Shown one piece after another: positions 23,846 to 31,597 of a DNA stretch of 34,237 nt. This DNA comes from Erysipelotrichaceae bacterium (GTDB lineage: Bacteria > Bacillota_I > Bacilli_A > Erysipelotrichales > Erysipelotrichaceae). The stretch spans positions 1 through 34,237 of the forward strand of contig JAFWFS010000003.1 in NCBI GenBank assembly GCA_017515475.1. Reading direction: 5' to 3'. The notes under the pieces were generated by a model, which saw only the letters and a program-made list of their open reading frames with translations, did not search any database and had not been told where the DNA came from. The first letter of the stretch is position 1. Each line of letters begins with the position of its first letter. A program made the position numbers and the translations under genes.

Positions 23846-25066
23846 CTATAGTTCTTCTTTTTTTTCATCCGCTGCAGGAATCCGTTTCTTTTTCTTATGA
23901 AAAGGATTCCGTTCATTTACGATCTCGGATATGCTCGCCCCTGCAGCCGACGCCTTTAAGCGAATATCTTCCTTTTTCTTGATGATCTGACTGGAAAAGT
24001 CGCGGTTGAAGTTCGATGAATAGGACTTGAACATCTTGACTGCGATTTCTTTGGCTTCGGAATCCATTTCCGACATTTCCTTCATAACCCGTAAAAACAG
24101 CGGCAATCCTCCGGAAGACATTTGGGAGACCGTCCTGATCTTGGCATCATCGAAGCATTCAAACAGTTCTCGGACAAAGACCTCTCTTTGTTTTGCGTTC
24201 GTTTCATTCAGAAACTGCAGGATCGATTTCCGGTTGAGATCCGTTTCATATCTTGCCCTGTTGGCCGGGACCAGTCTGTTTCCATCGATATCCCAGGTAG
24301 CCATGTTATGAGACTGTATGATGTTCCCTGTAGAGGTTGAAACGACAGTCTTGCTTGGAGCGATCTCGTAAATCGTACCGACGCCGTCCTTTTCCGGAAC
24401 GATCAGACGGTAACGTTCCGCAATCTTCTGAAATCTATTCCGTTTATAAGAATCCGGCCTAAGCCCCGGGCCATCGTTGGAAATGACCTGTATGATGTTT
24501 CTTCTAAACAGGAAACCGCAGTGCACGGCTGCATAGATTGCCAGATTTCCTCCTTTAGAATGACCGATAAAGCGGTATTTACGGAACAGGGAACAGTTCC
24601 TGTTGACGTAATCTACGGCATCCAGCTGACTCTGTATATCGGTGTAGGAAAGCATCAGATCTTCTTTCCAGCCGATCAGTGTATCATCCGTGCCTCTAAA
24701 AGAGACAGCCGTTGTTCCATCAGGCAGGTCCATCATCAAGGCCGCAAACTGTTCACTGGTTTCTTTATTCAGACGGGATACGTAGTGGTGTATCGTACAC
24801 TCTTCATATCGGCGGCTGAAAGCCATCCGTTTCAGTACCTCATGGCTTAACGATTCGACATTCCGGTAAAAGTCGGAGTCAAGATCGGAATAACGGTGCT
24901 CCAGCTGCTCATAGGCTTCTTTCGGCCGGATCTTCTTGCCTTCAGTAATTACTGAATCAAAGTCAACATAGACGACCTGCGAGATCAGCAGATTGTCTAC
25001 ATCACTAAAAGGTTCCTCTTTAAAGGAACGATCGCCATATACATCTAAATAATCCAGCATATTCAT
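23846..25066 (-). CDS. DUF2974 (Mbeg1-like) alpha/beta hydrolase
   Basis: 406 aa from the ATG at 25066 (or 404 from 25060). It begins MNMLDYLDVYGDRSF, a family hallmark. The catalytic serine is Ser170 in FIGHSKGGN, and SFRGTDDTLIGWKEDL matches class 3 lipase-like proteins. The basic C-terminal tail (FHKKKKRIPAADEKKEEL) is unusual and may bind membrane or nucleic acid. Cytoplasmic, no signal peptide. The frame stays open upstream to 25123, but the region from 25077 holds the promoter. Confidence 0.85.
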   Translation of the reverse strand: MNMLDYLDVYGDRSFKEEPFSDVDNLLISQVVYVDFDSVITEGKKIRPKEAYEQLEHRYSDLDSDFYRNVESLSHEVLKRMAFSRRYEECTIHHYVSRLNKETSEQFAALMMDLPDGTTAVSFRGTDDTLIGWKEDLMLSYTDIQSQLDAVDYVNRNCSLFRKYRFIGHSKGGNLAIYAAVHCGFLFRRNIIQVISNDGPGLRPDSYKRNRFQKIAERYRLIVPEKDGVGTIYEIAPSKTVVSTSTGNIIQSHNMATWDIDGNRLVPANRARYETDLNRKSILQFLNETNAKQREVFVRELFECFDDAKIRTVSQMSSGGLPLFLRVMKEMSEMDSEAKEIAVKMFKSYSSNFNRDFSSQIIKKKEDIRLKASAAGASISEIVNERNPFHKKKKRIPAADEKKEEL

Positions 25067-25076
25067 AACAAAGAAT

Positions 25077-25105
25077 ATTCTAGCACAGTATTGCATTCCT
25101 GATAA
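25077..25105 (-). promoter_or_regulatory. Extended -10 promoter of the DUF2974 gene
   Basis: Minus strand: TTATCA (25105-25100), a 17-base spacer and TGC-TAGAAT (25082-25077). The ATG at 25066 is ten bases downstream, so the leader is only about three bases and no Shine-Dalgarno site is seen. The -35 overlaps the -35 region of the divergent metal operon. Confidence 0.55.
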
Positions 25106-25119
25106 TACAATTGTATAAT
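25091..25119 (+). promoter_or_regulatory. Promoter of the metal efflux operon
   Basis: TTGCAT (25091-25096), a 17-base spacer and a perfect TATAAT (25114-25119). The predicted start at about 25126 falls inside the operator palindrome at 25122-25141, so a bound repressor would block initiation. Confidence 0.7.
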
Positions 25120-25121
25120 AC

Positions 25122-25141
25122 ATATGAACAAATGTTCATAT
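25122..25141. promoter_or_regulatory. ArsR/SmtB-type operator
   Basis: A 9-2-9 perfect inverted repeat, ATATGAACA-AA-TGTTCATAT. This closely follows the known CzrA/SmtB-family operator pattern (imperfect TGAAC/GTTCA arms around a 2-base centre). It lies over the transcription start of an operon whose last gene is an ArsR repressor, which strongly suggests autoregulation by metal. Confidence 0.88.
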
Positions 25142-25159
25142 ATTCATTAAGGAGATAAG

Positions 25160-25381
25160 ATGATGAAGAAAACATATGATATCGAAGTAGATTGCGCAAA
25201 TTGCGCCAACAAGATGGAAGAGGCAGCGAAGAAGACCGAAGGTGTCAAGGACGCTGTCGTGAATTTCATGACTTTAAAGATGACCGTTGAATTTGAAGAC
25301 GGCACCGATGAAAAGAAAGTCATGAAAGAAGTATTAAAGAACTGCAAAAAAGTTGAAGACGACTGCGAGATCTACTTATGA
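25160..25381 (+). CDS. Small HMA-domain metal-binding protein
   Basis: 73 aa ferredoxin-fold heavy-metal-associated domain. The metal motif is Asp11-Cys12-x-x-Cys15 (VDCANCANK). The DC-x2-C form is that of zinc/cadmium ATPase N-domains, not the MxCxxC of copper chaperones. The gene overlaps the ATPase start by ATGA, so it is a separate N-domain produced in fixed ratio with the pump. AGGAGAT lies well placed before ATG 25160; a second ATG follows directly. Confidence 0.92.
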   Translation: MMKKTYDIEVDCANCANKMEEAAKKTEGVKDAVVNFMTLKMTVEFEDGTDEKKVMKEVLKNCKKVEDDCEIYL

Positions 25382-27252
25382 GCAAGAAACAGAAAAGGAA
25401 TCTGACCCGGATCCTGATCTGCGTTGTACTGCTGGCTGTTCTCAGATTCATAAAAATACAGGATCGGCGTCTGGAATTTGTCCTGTACATGATCCCCTAC
25501 TTCATCGTAGGCTACGACATTCTCAAGAAAGCGCTCAAGAGTATCAGAAACCGTGAAGCTTTTGACGAGAACTTCCTGATGGCGATCGCTACGGTAGGAG
25601 CCATCGCCTTGGGAGAATACCAGGAAGGCGTCGCCGTCATGCTGTTCTATCAGATCGGTGAATGGTTCCAGTCCTATGCCGTAGGCAGGTCAAGGAAGAA
25701 CATCGCAAAGCTGATGGATATCCGTCCGGACTATGCCTGGATAGAGAGAGACGGAGATCTTGTTCAGGTTGATCCGAACAAAGTCGGCATCGGCGAAATC
25801 ATTACCGTTAAAGTCGGAGACAAGATCCCTCTGGACGGCATCGTCTGTGAAGGCGAAACCTCTTTAAATACCAGTGCCTTAACCGGTGAATCCCTGCCTA
25901 AAGACGTCAAAGAAGGAGACGAAGTCATCAGCGGATGCATCAACATGACTTCTCTGATCAGGGTCAAAACGACAAAGAACTTCGGAGAATCGACCGTATC
26001 GAAAGTCCTTGATCTCATTGAAAACGCCACCAGCAATAAATCCCGTTCTGAAGACTTCATTTCCAAGTTCGCCCGTTACTATACTCCGGCAGTCTGCTAC
26101 AGCGCTCTTGCCCTGGCAATACTTCCGGTACTGTATATCCGTTTTTTCCAGAACGGTCCGTGGACCTGGTCAACCTGGATCTTCAGGGCATTGACTTTTC
26201 TGGTCATTTCGTGCCCCTGTGCTCTGGTTATTTCCATTCCTCTGACCTTCTTTGCCGGAATCGGCGGAGCAAGCAGAGCGGGAATCCTGGTAAAGGGTTC
26301 CAATTATATTGAAGCTTTATCCAAAACAAAGTATGTCGCCTTCGACAAGACGGGAACGGTAACATTGGGTGTCTTTGAGGTTACCACGATCCACAACAGC
26401 AACTTTACCAAAGAGGAACTGCTGGAATATGCCGCTCTTTCCGAAGCATACTCCAATCATCCGATCGGAAAGTCGATCGTCAGAGAATATAAGAAAGAAA
26501 TCGACAAGGAACGTATTGAATCGGTCAAAGAAATTGCGGGGAAAGGAATCAGCTCCATCATTGACCACAAAAACGTTCTGGTCGGAAACGAGAAACTGAT
26601 GGCCGATCATCAGATCAAGGTGGATGAATGTCATGATGAAGGAACGATTGTTCATCTTGCCATCGACGGAGAGTATAAAGGACATATCCACATCGGCGAT
26701 CGGATCAAGGAAACATCTTATCAGGCAATCAAAGAACTGAAAAAGCTTGGCGTCAGGAAGACGGTGATGCTGACGGGAGACGAAGAAAAAGTCGCCACAA
26801 GCATTGCCGAGAAACTGAATATCGATCAGATCTATGCCAGACTGCTGCCGCAGGACAAGGTTTCGGCCGTTGAAAAGCTGTTAAAAGAAAAACAGGCCGA
26901 GGAAACCCTTGCCTTTGTCGGAGACGGAATCAACGATGCACCGGTCATCGCTTTGGCCGATGTCGGCATTGCGATGGGATCTCTGGGATCCGATGCAGCC
27001 ATTGAAGCCGCGGATATCGTACTGATGAACGATGATCCGCTGAAGATCGCCCAGGCCATCCGTATCGCTTCCAAATGCATGCGCATCGTCTATGAAAACA
27101 TCTGGTTCGCAATCGGCGTAAAGATCATCTGTCTGATTCTGAGCGCCTTCGGCATTACCAACATGTGGCTGGCCGTCTTTGCGGATGTCGGTGTCATGGT
27201 GATTGCCGTAATCAATGCGATCAGAGCTCTGAGAGTGAGGAAACTTTCATGA
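25378..27252 (+). CDS. P1B-type Zn/Cd/Pb-exporting ATPase without N-terminal HMA domain
   Basis: 624 aa. TGES at 169-172 (actuator), CPC at 279-281 in the metal-binding helix, phosphorylated Asp323 in DKTGT, SNHPIG (nucleotide domain), MLTGD and GDGINDAP are intact. The last helices contain FAIGVK and ADVG, the K...DxG pattern of the zinc/cadmium/lead group. It exports metal across the cytoplasmic membrane. The usual N-terminal HMA domain is missing because it is encoded by the preceding gene. The start is coupled through ATGA, with only a weak site ahead. Confidence 0.94.
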   Translation: MSKKQKRNLTRILICVVLLAVLRFIKIQDRRLEFVLYMIPYFIVGYDILKKALKSIRNREAFDENFLMAIATVGAIALGEYQEGVAVMLFYQIGEWFQSYAVGRSRKNIAKLMDIRPDYAWIERDGDLVQVDPNKVGIGEIITVKVGDKIPLDGIVCEGETSLNTSALTGESLPKDVKEGDEVISGCINMTSLIRVKTTKNFGESTVSKVLDLIENATSNKSRSEDFISKFARYYTPAVCYSALALAILPVLYIRFFQNGPWTWSTWIFRALTFLVISCPCALVISIPLTFFAGIGGASRAGILVKGSNYIEALSKTKYVAFDKTGTVTLGVFEVTTIHNSNFTKEELLEYAALSEAYSNHPIGKSIVREYKKEIDKERIESVKEIAGKGISSIIDHKNVLVGNEKLMADHQIKVDECHDEGTIVHLAIDGEYKGHIHIGDRIKETSYQAIKELKKLGVRKTVMLTGDEEKVATSIAEKLNIDQIYARLLPQDKVSAVEKLLKEKQAEETLAFVGDGINDAPVIALADVGIAMGSLGSDAAIEAADIVLMNDDPLKIAQAIRIASKCMRIVYENIWFAIGVKIICLILSAFGITNMWLAVFADVGVMVIAVINAIRALRVRKLS

Positions 27253-27539
27253 AACATACAGATGACAATACCTTGTACGACGTAGCGGAACTGTTCAAAA
27301 ACTTCTCCGATTCAACAAGGATCAGAATACTCTACTGCCTGATCGAAAACGAGAGAAGCGTTACGGAAATCGCCGATCTGCTGAACATGAATCAGTCGGC
27401 TATATCCCATCAGTTAAGAATACTGAAAAACAGCAAACTGATCAAAAACCGCAGAGAAGGAAAAACCGTCTACTACTCTCTTGCTGATGATCATGTCTAC
27501 AACATCATCTCTCAGGGAATCGAACACGTAGAAGAATAA
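27249..27539 (+). CDS. ArsR/SmtB-family zinc-responsive repressor
   Basis: 96 aa from ATG 27249, overlapping the ATPase stop by ATGA. A winged helix with the recognition helix NQSAISHQLRIL is followed by the wing KNRREGKTVYYSL. The C-terminal helix carries Asp80-x-His82-x10-His93-x2-Glu96, the exact alpha-5 site of SmtB/CzrA-type Zn(II)/Co(II) sensors. There is no CxC alpha-3 site, so cadmium/lead sensing through thiols is unlikely. It should bind the operator upstream of the HMA gene and release with zinc. Confidence 0.93.
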   Translation: MKHTDDNTLYDVAELFKNFSDSTRIRILYCLIENERSVTEIADLLNMNQSAISHQLRILKNSKLIKNRREGKTVYYSLADDHVYNIISQGIEHVEE

Positions 27540-27560
27540 AACCTGCCCAGGCAGGTTTTA
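27537..27560. terminator. Bidirectional terminator spanning both stop codons
   Basis: An 11-pair stem around CA begins with the TAA of the arsR gene (27537-27539) and ends with the complementary TAA of the lipase gene (27560-27558). T-runs follow to the right (27561-27566) and A-rich sequence to the left, so it works in both directions. Confidence 0.88.
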
Positions 27561-28490
27561 TTTTTTGTTGATCATTTCATTCAGCCAGCCGTAGAGATCT
27601 TCATATACGGTTTCTTTGTCCGTTTCATTCAAAATCTCATGACGGTCATTCTGATACAGTTTCAGTCTGACATCCCTGATTCCCAGATCCTTCATGTATT
27701 CTACGGAAGCCTCTACTTCCTTGCCGAAGGATCCTACAGGGTCCTCCTGCCCCGATACGAATAGGAGCGGAAGATCTTTCGGGACCCTGTTCATCAGTTC
27801 TTTGTCGTGCAGTCTTAGGATGCCCGTAAACATGTTGTAGTATCCGTTCAGAGTAAAAACGAAGGTGCATCTAGGTTCGTTGCGGTACCAGTCGACGATC
27901 TTTTCGTCTTTGGTCAGCCAGTCGGAAAGCGTTCTGGCAGGTTCAAAACGCTTGTTGTAGGCACCAAAAGCGAGACTGTTTACCAGATTGCTGCGGTGTC
28001 TCCAACCTTTAAACATAGCAATGGCCCTGCACATCAGCATCGCCGCTTTCAGCTTGTATTCCGGTTCAAATCCCGTACCCATAATGATAGCTCCATCCAG
28101 TGCATCCCCATGTTCCGCTATGTACTGTCTGGCATAGAAAGAGCCCATGGAGTGGCCCAAGAGGAAATACGGAACATCGGCATACTCTTTCTTGACTGCT
28201 TCTGTCAGCTTATACATGTCATCCAGCAGGACCTGGTTTCCGTTTTCTCCGAAATAGCCCCAGTCATCCTTTGACTTGACGGATCCGCCATGCCCAAGAT
28301 GATCGTTTCCGACCACCAGAAAACCCTTGTCACAGAGGTATTCCGCAAATCCGTCGTAACGGTCGATAAACTCGTCCATTCCATGCGCGATCTGCAATAC
28401 TGCGCGGACCGACTTCTCCGGTTCGTACTTCACGGCTCTGATGTCTGCCAGCTTTCCCGATGACTGGAATGTGAATTCGGTTTTTTTCAT
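27558..28490 (-). CDS. Monoacylglycerol-lipase/lysophospholipase-like alpha/beta hydrolase
   Basis: 310 aa from ATG 28490. The pattern QIAHGMDEFIDRYDGFAEYL, GNDHLGHGGS, and nucleophile Ser114 in GHSMGS matches the serine aminopeptidase S33/lysophospholipase group. Later acid and His are in SGQEDPVGSFG and NDRHEILNE. The GGAGAAGAG site sits in the end of the upstream gene, which it overlaps by ATGA. An in-frame upstream ATG (28541) lacks a site. Likely a cytoplasmic esterase on acylglycerols. Confidence 0.9.
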   Translation of the reverse strand: MKKTEFTFQSSGKLADIRAVKYEPEKSVRAVLQIAHGMDEFIDRYDGFAEYLCDKGFLVVGNDHLGHGGSVKSKDDWGYFGENGNQVLLDDMYKLTEAVKKEYADVPYFLLGHSMGSFYARQYIAEHGDALDGAIIMGTGFEPEYKLKAAMLMCRAIAMFKGWRHRSNLVNSLAFGAYNKRFEPARTLSDWLTKDEKIVDWYRNEPRCTFVFTLNGYYNMFTGILRLHDKELMNRVPKDLPLLFVSGQEDPVGSFGKEVEASVEYMKDLGIRDVRLKLYQNDRHEILNETDKETVYEDLYGWLNEMINKK

Positions 28491-28906
28491 TTCTCTTCTC
28501 CTCTTGCAATCTCTACCGACGCATATAGAATCATTACGCACCGCAGCGAATCCTCCGTTTTATCTATTTCAAGTTCACCGTTTCTGATTTTCATGATACC
28601 CGGAATCTCTCCTTTAGAGCTGTTTCCATGAAATATCATTCCTTCAGGCAGTATCCGGTAATGATCTTCTTCTCTTGCCATATGACCCGTTATTTCATCC
28701 ATGGCGTTACAAAAAACAACTTCAGGAACCGCCTTTCCGACGTCCAGCTGCACATACCCCAGCTCATTGTCTTTCCCATCGAAGATCCTGGTACGGTACT
28801 TGAAAGCGAAATCATAGATGCCCCAGAAGACTGTATGATCATTTTCATCCCTCAGTTCCGTTTTCTTTCTGCTACTCAGATCATCCGGATCGTATCTCAG
28901 TATCAT
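28487..28906 (-). CDS. LURP-one-like (tubby-fold) protein, tentative
   Basis: 139 aa. The order KTELRDENDHTVFWG, YRTRIFDGKDNELGYVQLDV and later FHGNSSKGEIPGIM resembles the repeated beta pattern of LURP-one-related proteins (I-x-DE-x-G ... I-x-D-x-x-G). The match is by pattern only; such proteins may bind lipid. It is coupled by ATGA to a lipase-like gene, consistent with membrane-lipid work. Leaderless start: TAGAAT lies six bases before the ATG. Confidence 0.6.
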   Translation of the reverse strand: MILRYDPDDLSSRKKTELRDENDHTVFWGIYDFAFKYRTRIFDGKDNELGYVQLDVGKAVPEVVFCNAMDEITGHMAREEDHYRILPEGMIFHGNSSKGEIPGIMKIRNGELEIDKTEDSLRCVMILYASVEIARGEEK

Positions 28907-28912
28907 AACTTA

Positions 28913-28935
28913 ATTCTATCAAATTATCTTATAAT
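28913..28935. promoter_or_regulatory. Divergent leaderless promoters, LURP-one-like gene and aldo/keto reductase
   Basis: Minus strand: TGA-TAGAAT (28918-28913) six bases from ATG 28906, an extended -10. Plus strand: TATAAT (28930-28935) six bases from ATG 28942. The intergenic gap is 35 bases with no ribosome site on either side. Confidence 0.65.
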
Positions 28936-28941
28936 GAAAGC

Positions 28942-29901
28942 ATGGAATACATTAAATTAAAGAATTCGGATCTGACTGTTTCCAGACTGTGCCTGGGATG
29001 CATGTCGTTCGGCGAACCCGATCAAGGGCAGTATCAGTGGACTTTAAACTATGAGGATTCAGAAAAGATCATTCTCAAGGCGCATGAATACGGGATCAAT
29101 TTCTTCGATACTTCCAACAACTATTCCGGCGGTTCTTCGGAAGAATATCTGGGAAGAGCCATTAAACACTTCAAACGGGATGAGATCGTCATTGCCACAA
29201 AGTGCTACTTCAATGAAGGAAAGCTTTCACCGGAAGCGATCCACAGAGAGGTAGCGAACTCTTTGAAGCGCCTGGATACGGACTATATCGATATTCTGGT
29301 CCTGCACCGTTTCGACTACGATACGCCGGTAGAAGATACGCTGAAAGCTTTAAACGAAGAGGTCAAAGCGGGTCATATCCATTACTATGGCGCAAGCGCC
29401 ATGTACGGTTATCAGTTTGCGGAATACTGCTACAAGGCAAAAGAACTCGGTTATCAGCCATTCACAACACTTCAGAATCATTATTCGCTGATCTATCGCG
29501 AGGATGAAAGAGATCTGATTCCTGTGGCCAAGCAGTTCCATGTGTCAAGAACCTCCTTTGCGCCGTTCGCTGCCGGGAGACTGGCAAGAAAAGACTGGGC
29601 ATCCGATTCTGTCAGATATCAGCTTGACAGCAGAGAAGGCACCAGGTATGACAAGACCGAAGAAATGGACAAGGCGGTCGCCTTGAGAGTCTATGATCTA
29701 TCTATCAAATACAGTTGTTCCATGACCAATATCTGTCTGGCATGGCAATACGCAAAGGACGTCGATGCACCGATCATCGGCATCACCAAGGAGAAATATC
29801 TGGATGACGCAATGAACTGTTTCAACGTAAAACTCTCTCAGGAAGACATCGCTTATCTGGAAGAACTCTACATTCCGCATCCAATCAATTCCAATCGATA
29901 A
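28942..29901 (+). CDS. Aldo/keto reductase
   Basis: 319 aa. The catalytic tetrad is visible: Asp56 (FDTSNNY), Tyr61, Lys87 (ATKC) and His122 (VLHRFD). The last third has SFAPFAAGRLARKDW and the NADPH-binding GITKEKYLDDAM. It resembles YajO/Gfo-type aldo/keto reductases of bacteria. The substrate is unknown. A single-gene transcript from a leaderless start to the terminator at 29901. Confidence 0.93.
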   Translation: MEYIKLKNSDLTVSRLCLGCMSFGEPDQGQYQWTLNYEDSEKIILKAHEYGINFFDTSNNYSGGSSEEYLGRAIKHFKRDEIVIATKCYFNEGKLSPEAIHREVANSLKRLDTDYIDILVLHRFDYDTPVEDTLKALNEEVKAGHIHYYGASAMYGYQFAEYCYKAKELGYQPFTTLQNHYSLIYREDERDLIPVAKQFHVSRTSFAPFAAGRLARKDWASDSVRYQLDSREGTRYDKTEEMDKAVALRVYDLSIKYSCSMTNICLAWQYAKDVDAPIIGITKEKYLDDAMNCFNVKLSQEDIAYLEELYIPHPINSNR

Positions 29902-29924
29902 AAAAGAGCCTCAAGGCTCTTTTT
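29901..29924. terminator. Bidirectional terminator, aldo/keto reductase and GNAT fusion
   Basis: A ten-pair stem (29901-29910 with 29915-29924) around TCAA, with A/T tails. The left edge is the last base of one stop codon and the right edge lies in the opposing stop (29925-29923). Confidence 0.88.
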
Positions 29925-30858
29925 AATACCGGTATTCATGATCCCCTATCGTATAGGATGTATCCGGCTGTTCCTCCGGATAGGCTTTTCTGACTTCGAT
30001 GAGATTGAGCACATCGTAACCGTTGGTCTTCAGGAAATTCAGCATCGTATCGTTGTTTGGATGGACATAGAGATATAGTGTATCATTGCCGTGCTCCGTA
30101 GCTATGTTCTGCGCTTTATCCAGAAGCATCTTTCCGATACCCTTTCTTCGGTATTCCGGACGTACATAGATGGATTCCAGCCATACGACATCGTCCTCGA
30201 TCCTGCATACCCCGTAGGCAACGTACTTCCCGTTATCCGCTATCGCAAAGATCGGATAGGAACGTTTCAGATAATACCGCAGTTCTTCCAGCATGTCGTC
30301 GACATCCGCCGTTACGGTATTTCCTTTCAGCTTCGCCAGAGTCTTTCTGAAATCGGAACATAGATAGACCAGACCGTAAACGTTGTCTTCATCGATATCG
30401 ATAAAACGGTAATTGTGCTTTGCAGAGACAATTTCTTTCTGCTTCGGCTGGAACGGCTGCTGATTGTCATAAGGTTCATTTCCTTCGAGGTATTCGATGC
30501 CGTAGTATTCGCACCAGTCGATCGCAATGCTTTCATGCGCCGCATCCAGATAGTCGTACCATCTCTCCGTCAGGCCGAATCTATCCAGTGTCATCCGGAA
30601 TCTTCTGAATGCACCGCTGCCCTTGATGCTTTCTGAAAGCCAGCCCTGTGCCTCTTCGTCCGTCAGATCTTCGATGAACCGTTTCATCGTGCCGTAGTCG
30701 TCGATCTGTTTGTGGGACGGAAGCGGAATGAGCTGCTTCTCGTTCAGGGAATCATCATCTTTCGTGATGATCCTTTCCTCCGGAATATAGTAATAGAACT
30801 GCGTATCGACGTCGGTTTCGTCGATCGCATTAACGACTTCATCCAGTCTGATCTGCAT
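29923..30858 (-). CDS. UPF0158-GNAT fusion protein
   Basis: 311 aa. Residues 1-122 fit UPF0158 proteins (FYYYIPEERII, MKRFIEDLTDEEAQGWLSESI, KGSGAFRRFRMTLDRF, WYDYLDAAHESIAIDWCEYYGI). Residues 150-295 are a GNAT domain with the acetyl-CoA loop VRPEYRRKGIGKMLL (Arg/Gly 237-242). UPF0158 domains have no known function. GGGAGG lies ahead of the ATG and TATAAT at 30882-30877 gives a short leader, so it is conventionally translated. Confidence 0.85.
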   Translation of the reverse strand: MQIRLDEVVNAIDETDVDTQFYYYIPEERIITKDDDSLNEKQLIPLPSHKQIDDYGTMKRFIEDLTDEEAQGWLSESIKGSGAFRRFRMTLDRFGLTERWYDYLDAAHESIAIDWCEYYGIEYLEGNEPYDNQQPFQPKQKEIVSAKHNYRFIDIDEDNVYGLVYLCSDFRKTLAKLKGNTVTADVDDMLEELRYYLKRSYPIFAIADNGKYVAYGVCRIEDDVVWLESIYVRPEYRRKGIGKMLLDKAQNIATEHGNDTLYLYVHPNNDTMLNFLKTNGYDVLNLIEVRKAYPEEQPDTSYTIGDHEYRY

Positions 30859-30876
30859 AAGTACCTCCCTTCCGAT

Positions 30877-30882
30877 TATTAT
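30877..30882 (-). promoter_or_regulatory. -10 box of the UPF0158-GNAT gene
   Basis: TATAAT on the minus strand, 18 bases before ATG 30858, with a GGGAGG ribosome site in a leader of about 12 bases. It lies just downstream of the 30886-30909 hairpin, which occupies the -35 position. Confidence 0.5.
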
Positions 30883-30885
30883 ACG

Positions 30886-30909
30886 AACAGGACCGTATAT
30901 GGTCCTGTT
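30886..30909. repeat. Nine-pair inverted repeat after gatD, without a minus-strand U-tract
   Basis: AACAGGACC (30886-30894) and GGTCCTGTT (30901-30909) are perfect arms around GTATAT. It follows the gatD stop on the minus strand, but the bases after the stem there are CGTATAATAATC, not a T-run. It may terminate weakly, stabilise the gatD mRNA end, or act as an operator for the promoter of the UPF0158-GNAT gene. Confidence 0.6.
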
Positions 30910-31596
30910 TTACTTTCTTTTCTTCAGTTCCCGAAGTGTTGTCCGGTAGGCTTCTTCTTCATAAGGATAAGGAATGTCCTTATATACCTCGGTGCAGAAC
31001 ATCCTGACGATCTCTTTCATGAATTCCGGATTTTTTACCAGTACCGGACCGATGATATGTGTTCCGTAAAGGTTCTTGTAGTGATAGCCTTCGTAGCTGT
31101 TATCCGCAAGAGAAGTTTCCTTGAATTCGTAGTCGAAGAGCCTGTATTCTTCTCCTCCGTGAATCAGCGTGGACTTGTTGATGAAACCGACAACTTCACC
31201 GATGTCGGGATTCTTGACGATCACGTCTCCGGTATAGCGTTTTTCCTGCGTCTCCACGGTAAAATCGAGAATGCCAAGAGCCTTGTTTCCGTCAATGGAT
31301 GCTCCAAGAAGTTCCATCGCATTTCCGGTAAACAGAGCCGACTTGCCGCTTTCAATATATAAAGAAAGATACTGCTGATAACGGATCAGATCCTTCAAGG
31401 CAACAAGCTGCTTTTCTTCCGTACCGGATCCCATGTAGATGAAATCGTACTGCATCAGATTGATTGTATCTTCCACTTCTTTCCTGTCGATGACGACAGG
31501 GATTCCCTGATCTTTCAGATGACGACACAAAAGAGTGACGTTTGCGTAATCGCCGTACAGATTCATCAGATTCGGATAAAGATGCAGGATTTTCAT
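30910..31596 (-). CDS. gatD: Lipid II isoglutaminyl synthase subunit GatD, without the usual Cys
   Basis: 228 aa from ATG 31596 (GGAG four bases ahead; an upstream in-frame start would lie inside murT). It starts MKILHLYPNLMNLYGDYANV, as GatD/CobQ-like glutamine amidotransferases do, and has the late GTHIIGPVLVKNP block with His180. At the nucleophile elbow, where the family reads AICGGYQLLG, it reads FTGNAMELLG: the cysteine position is Gly91. No other Cys lies nearby. Normally GatD supplies ammonia to MurT for amidation of D-Glu in lipid II. Confidence 0.85.
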   Translation of the reverse strand: MKILHLYPNLMNLYGDYANVTLLCRHLKDQGIPVVIDRKEVEDTINLMQYDFIYMGSGTEEKQLVALKDLIRYQQYLSLYIESGKSALFTGNAMELLGASIDGNKALGILDFTVETQEKRYTGDVIVKNPDIGEVVGFINKSTLIHGGEEYRLFDYEFKETSLADNSYEGYHYKNLYGTHIIGPVLVKNPEFMKEIVRMFCTEVYKDIPYPYEEEAYRTTLRELKKRK

Positions 31597-31597
31597 A

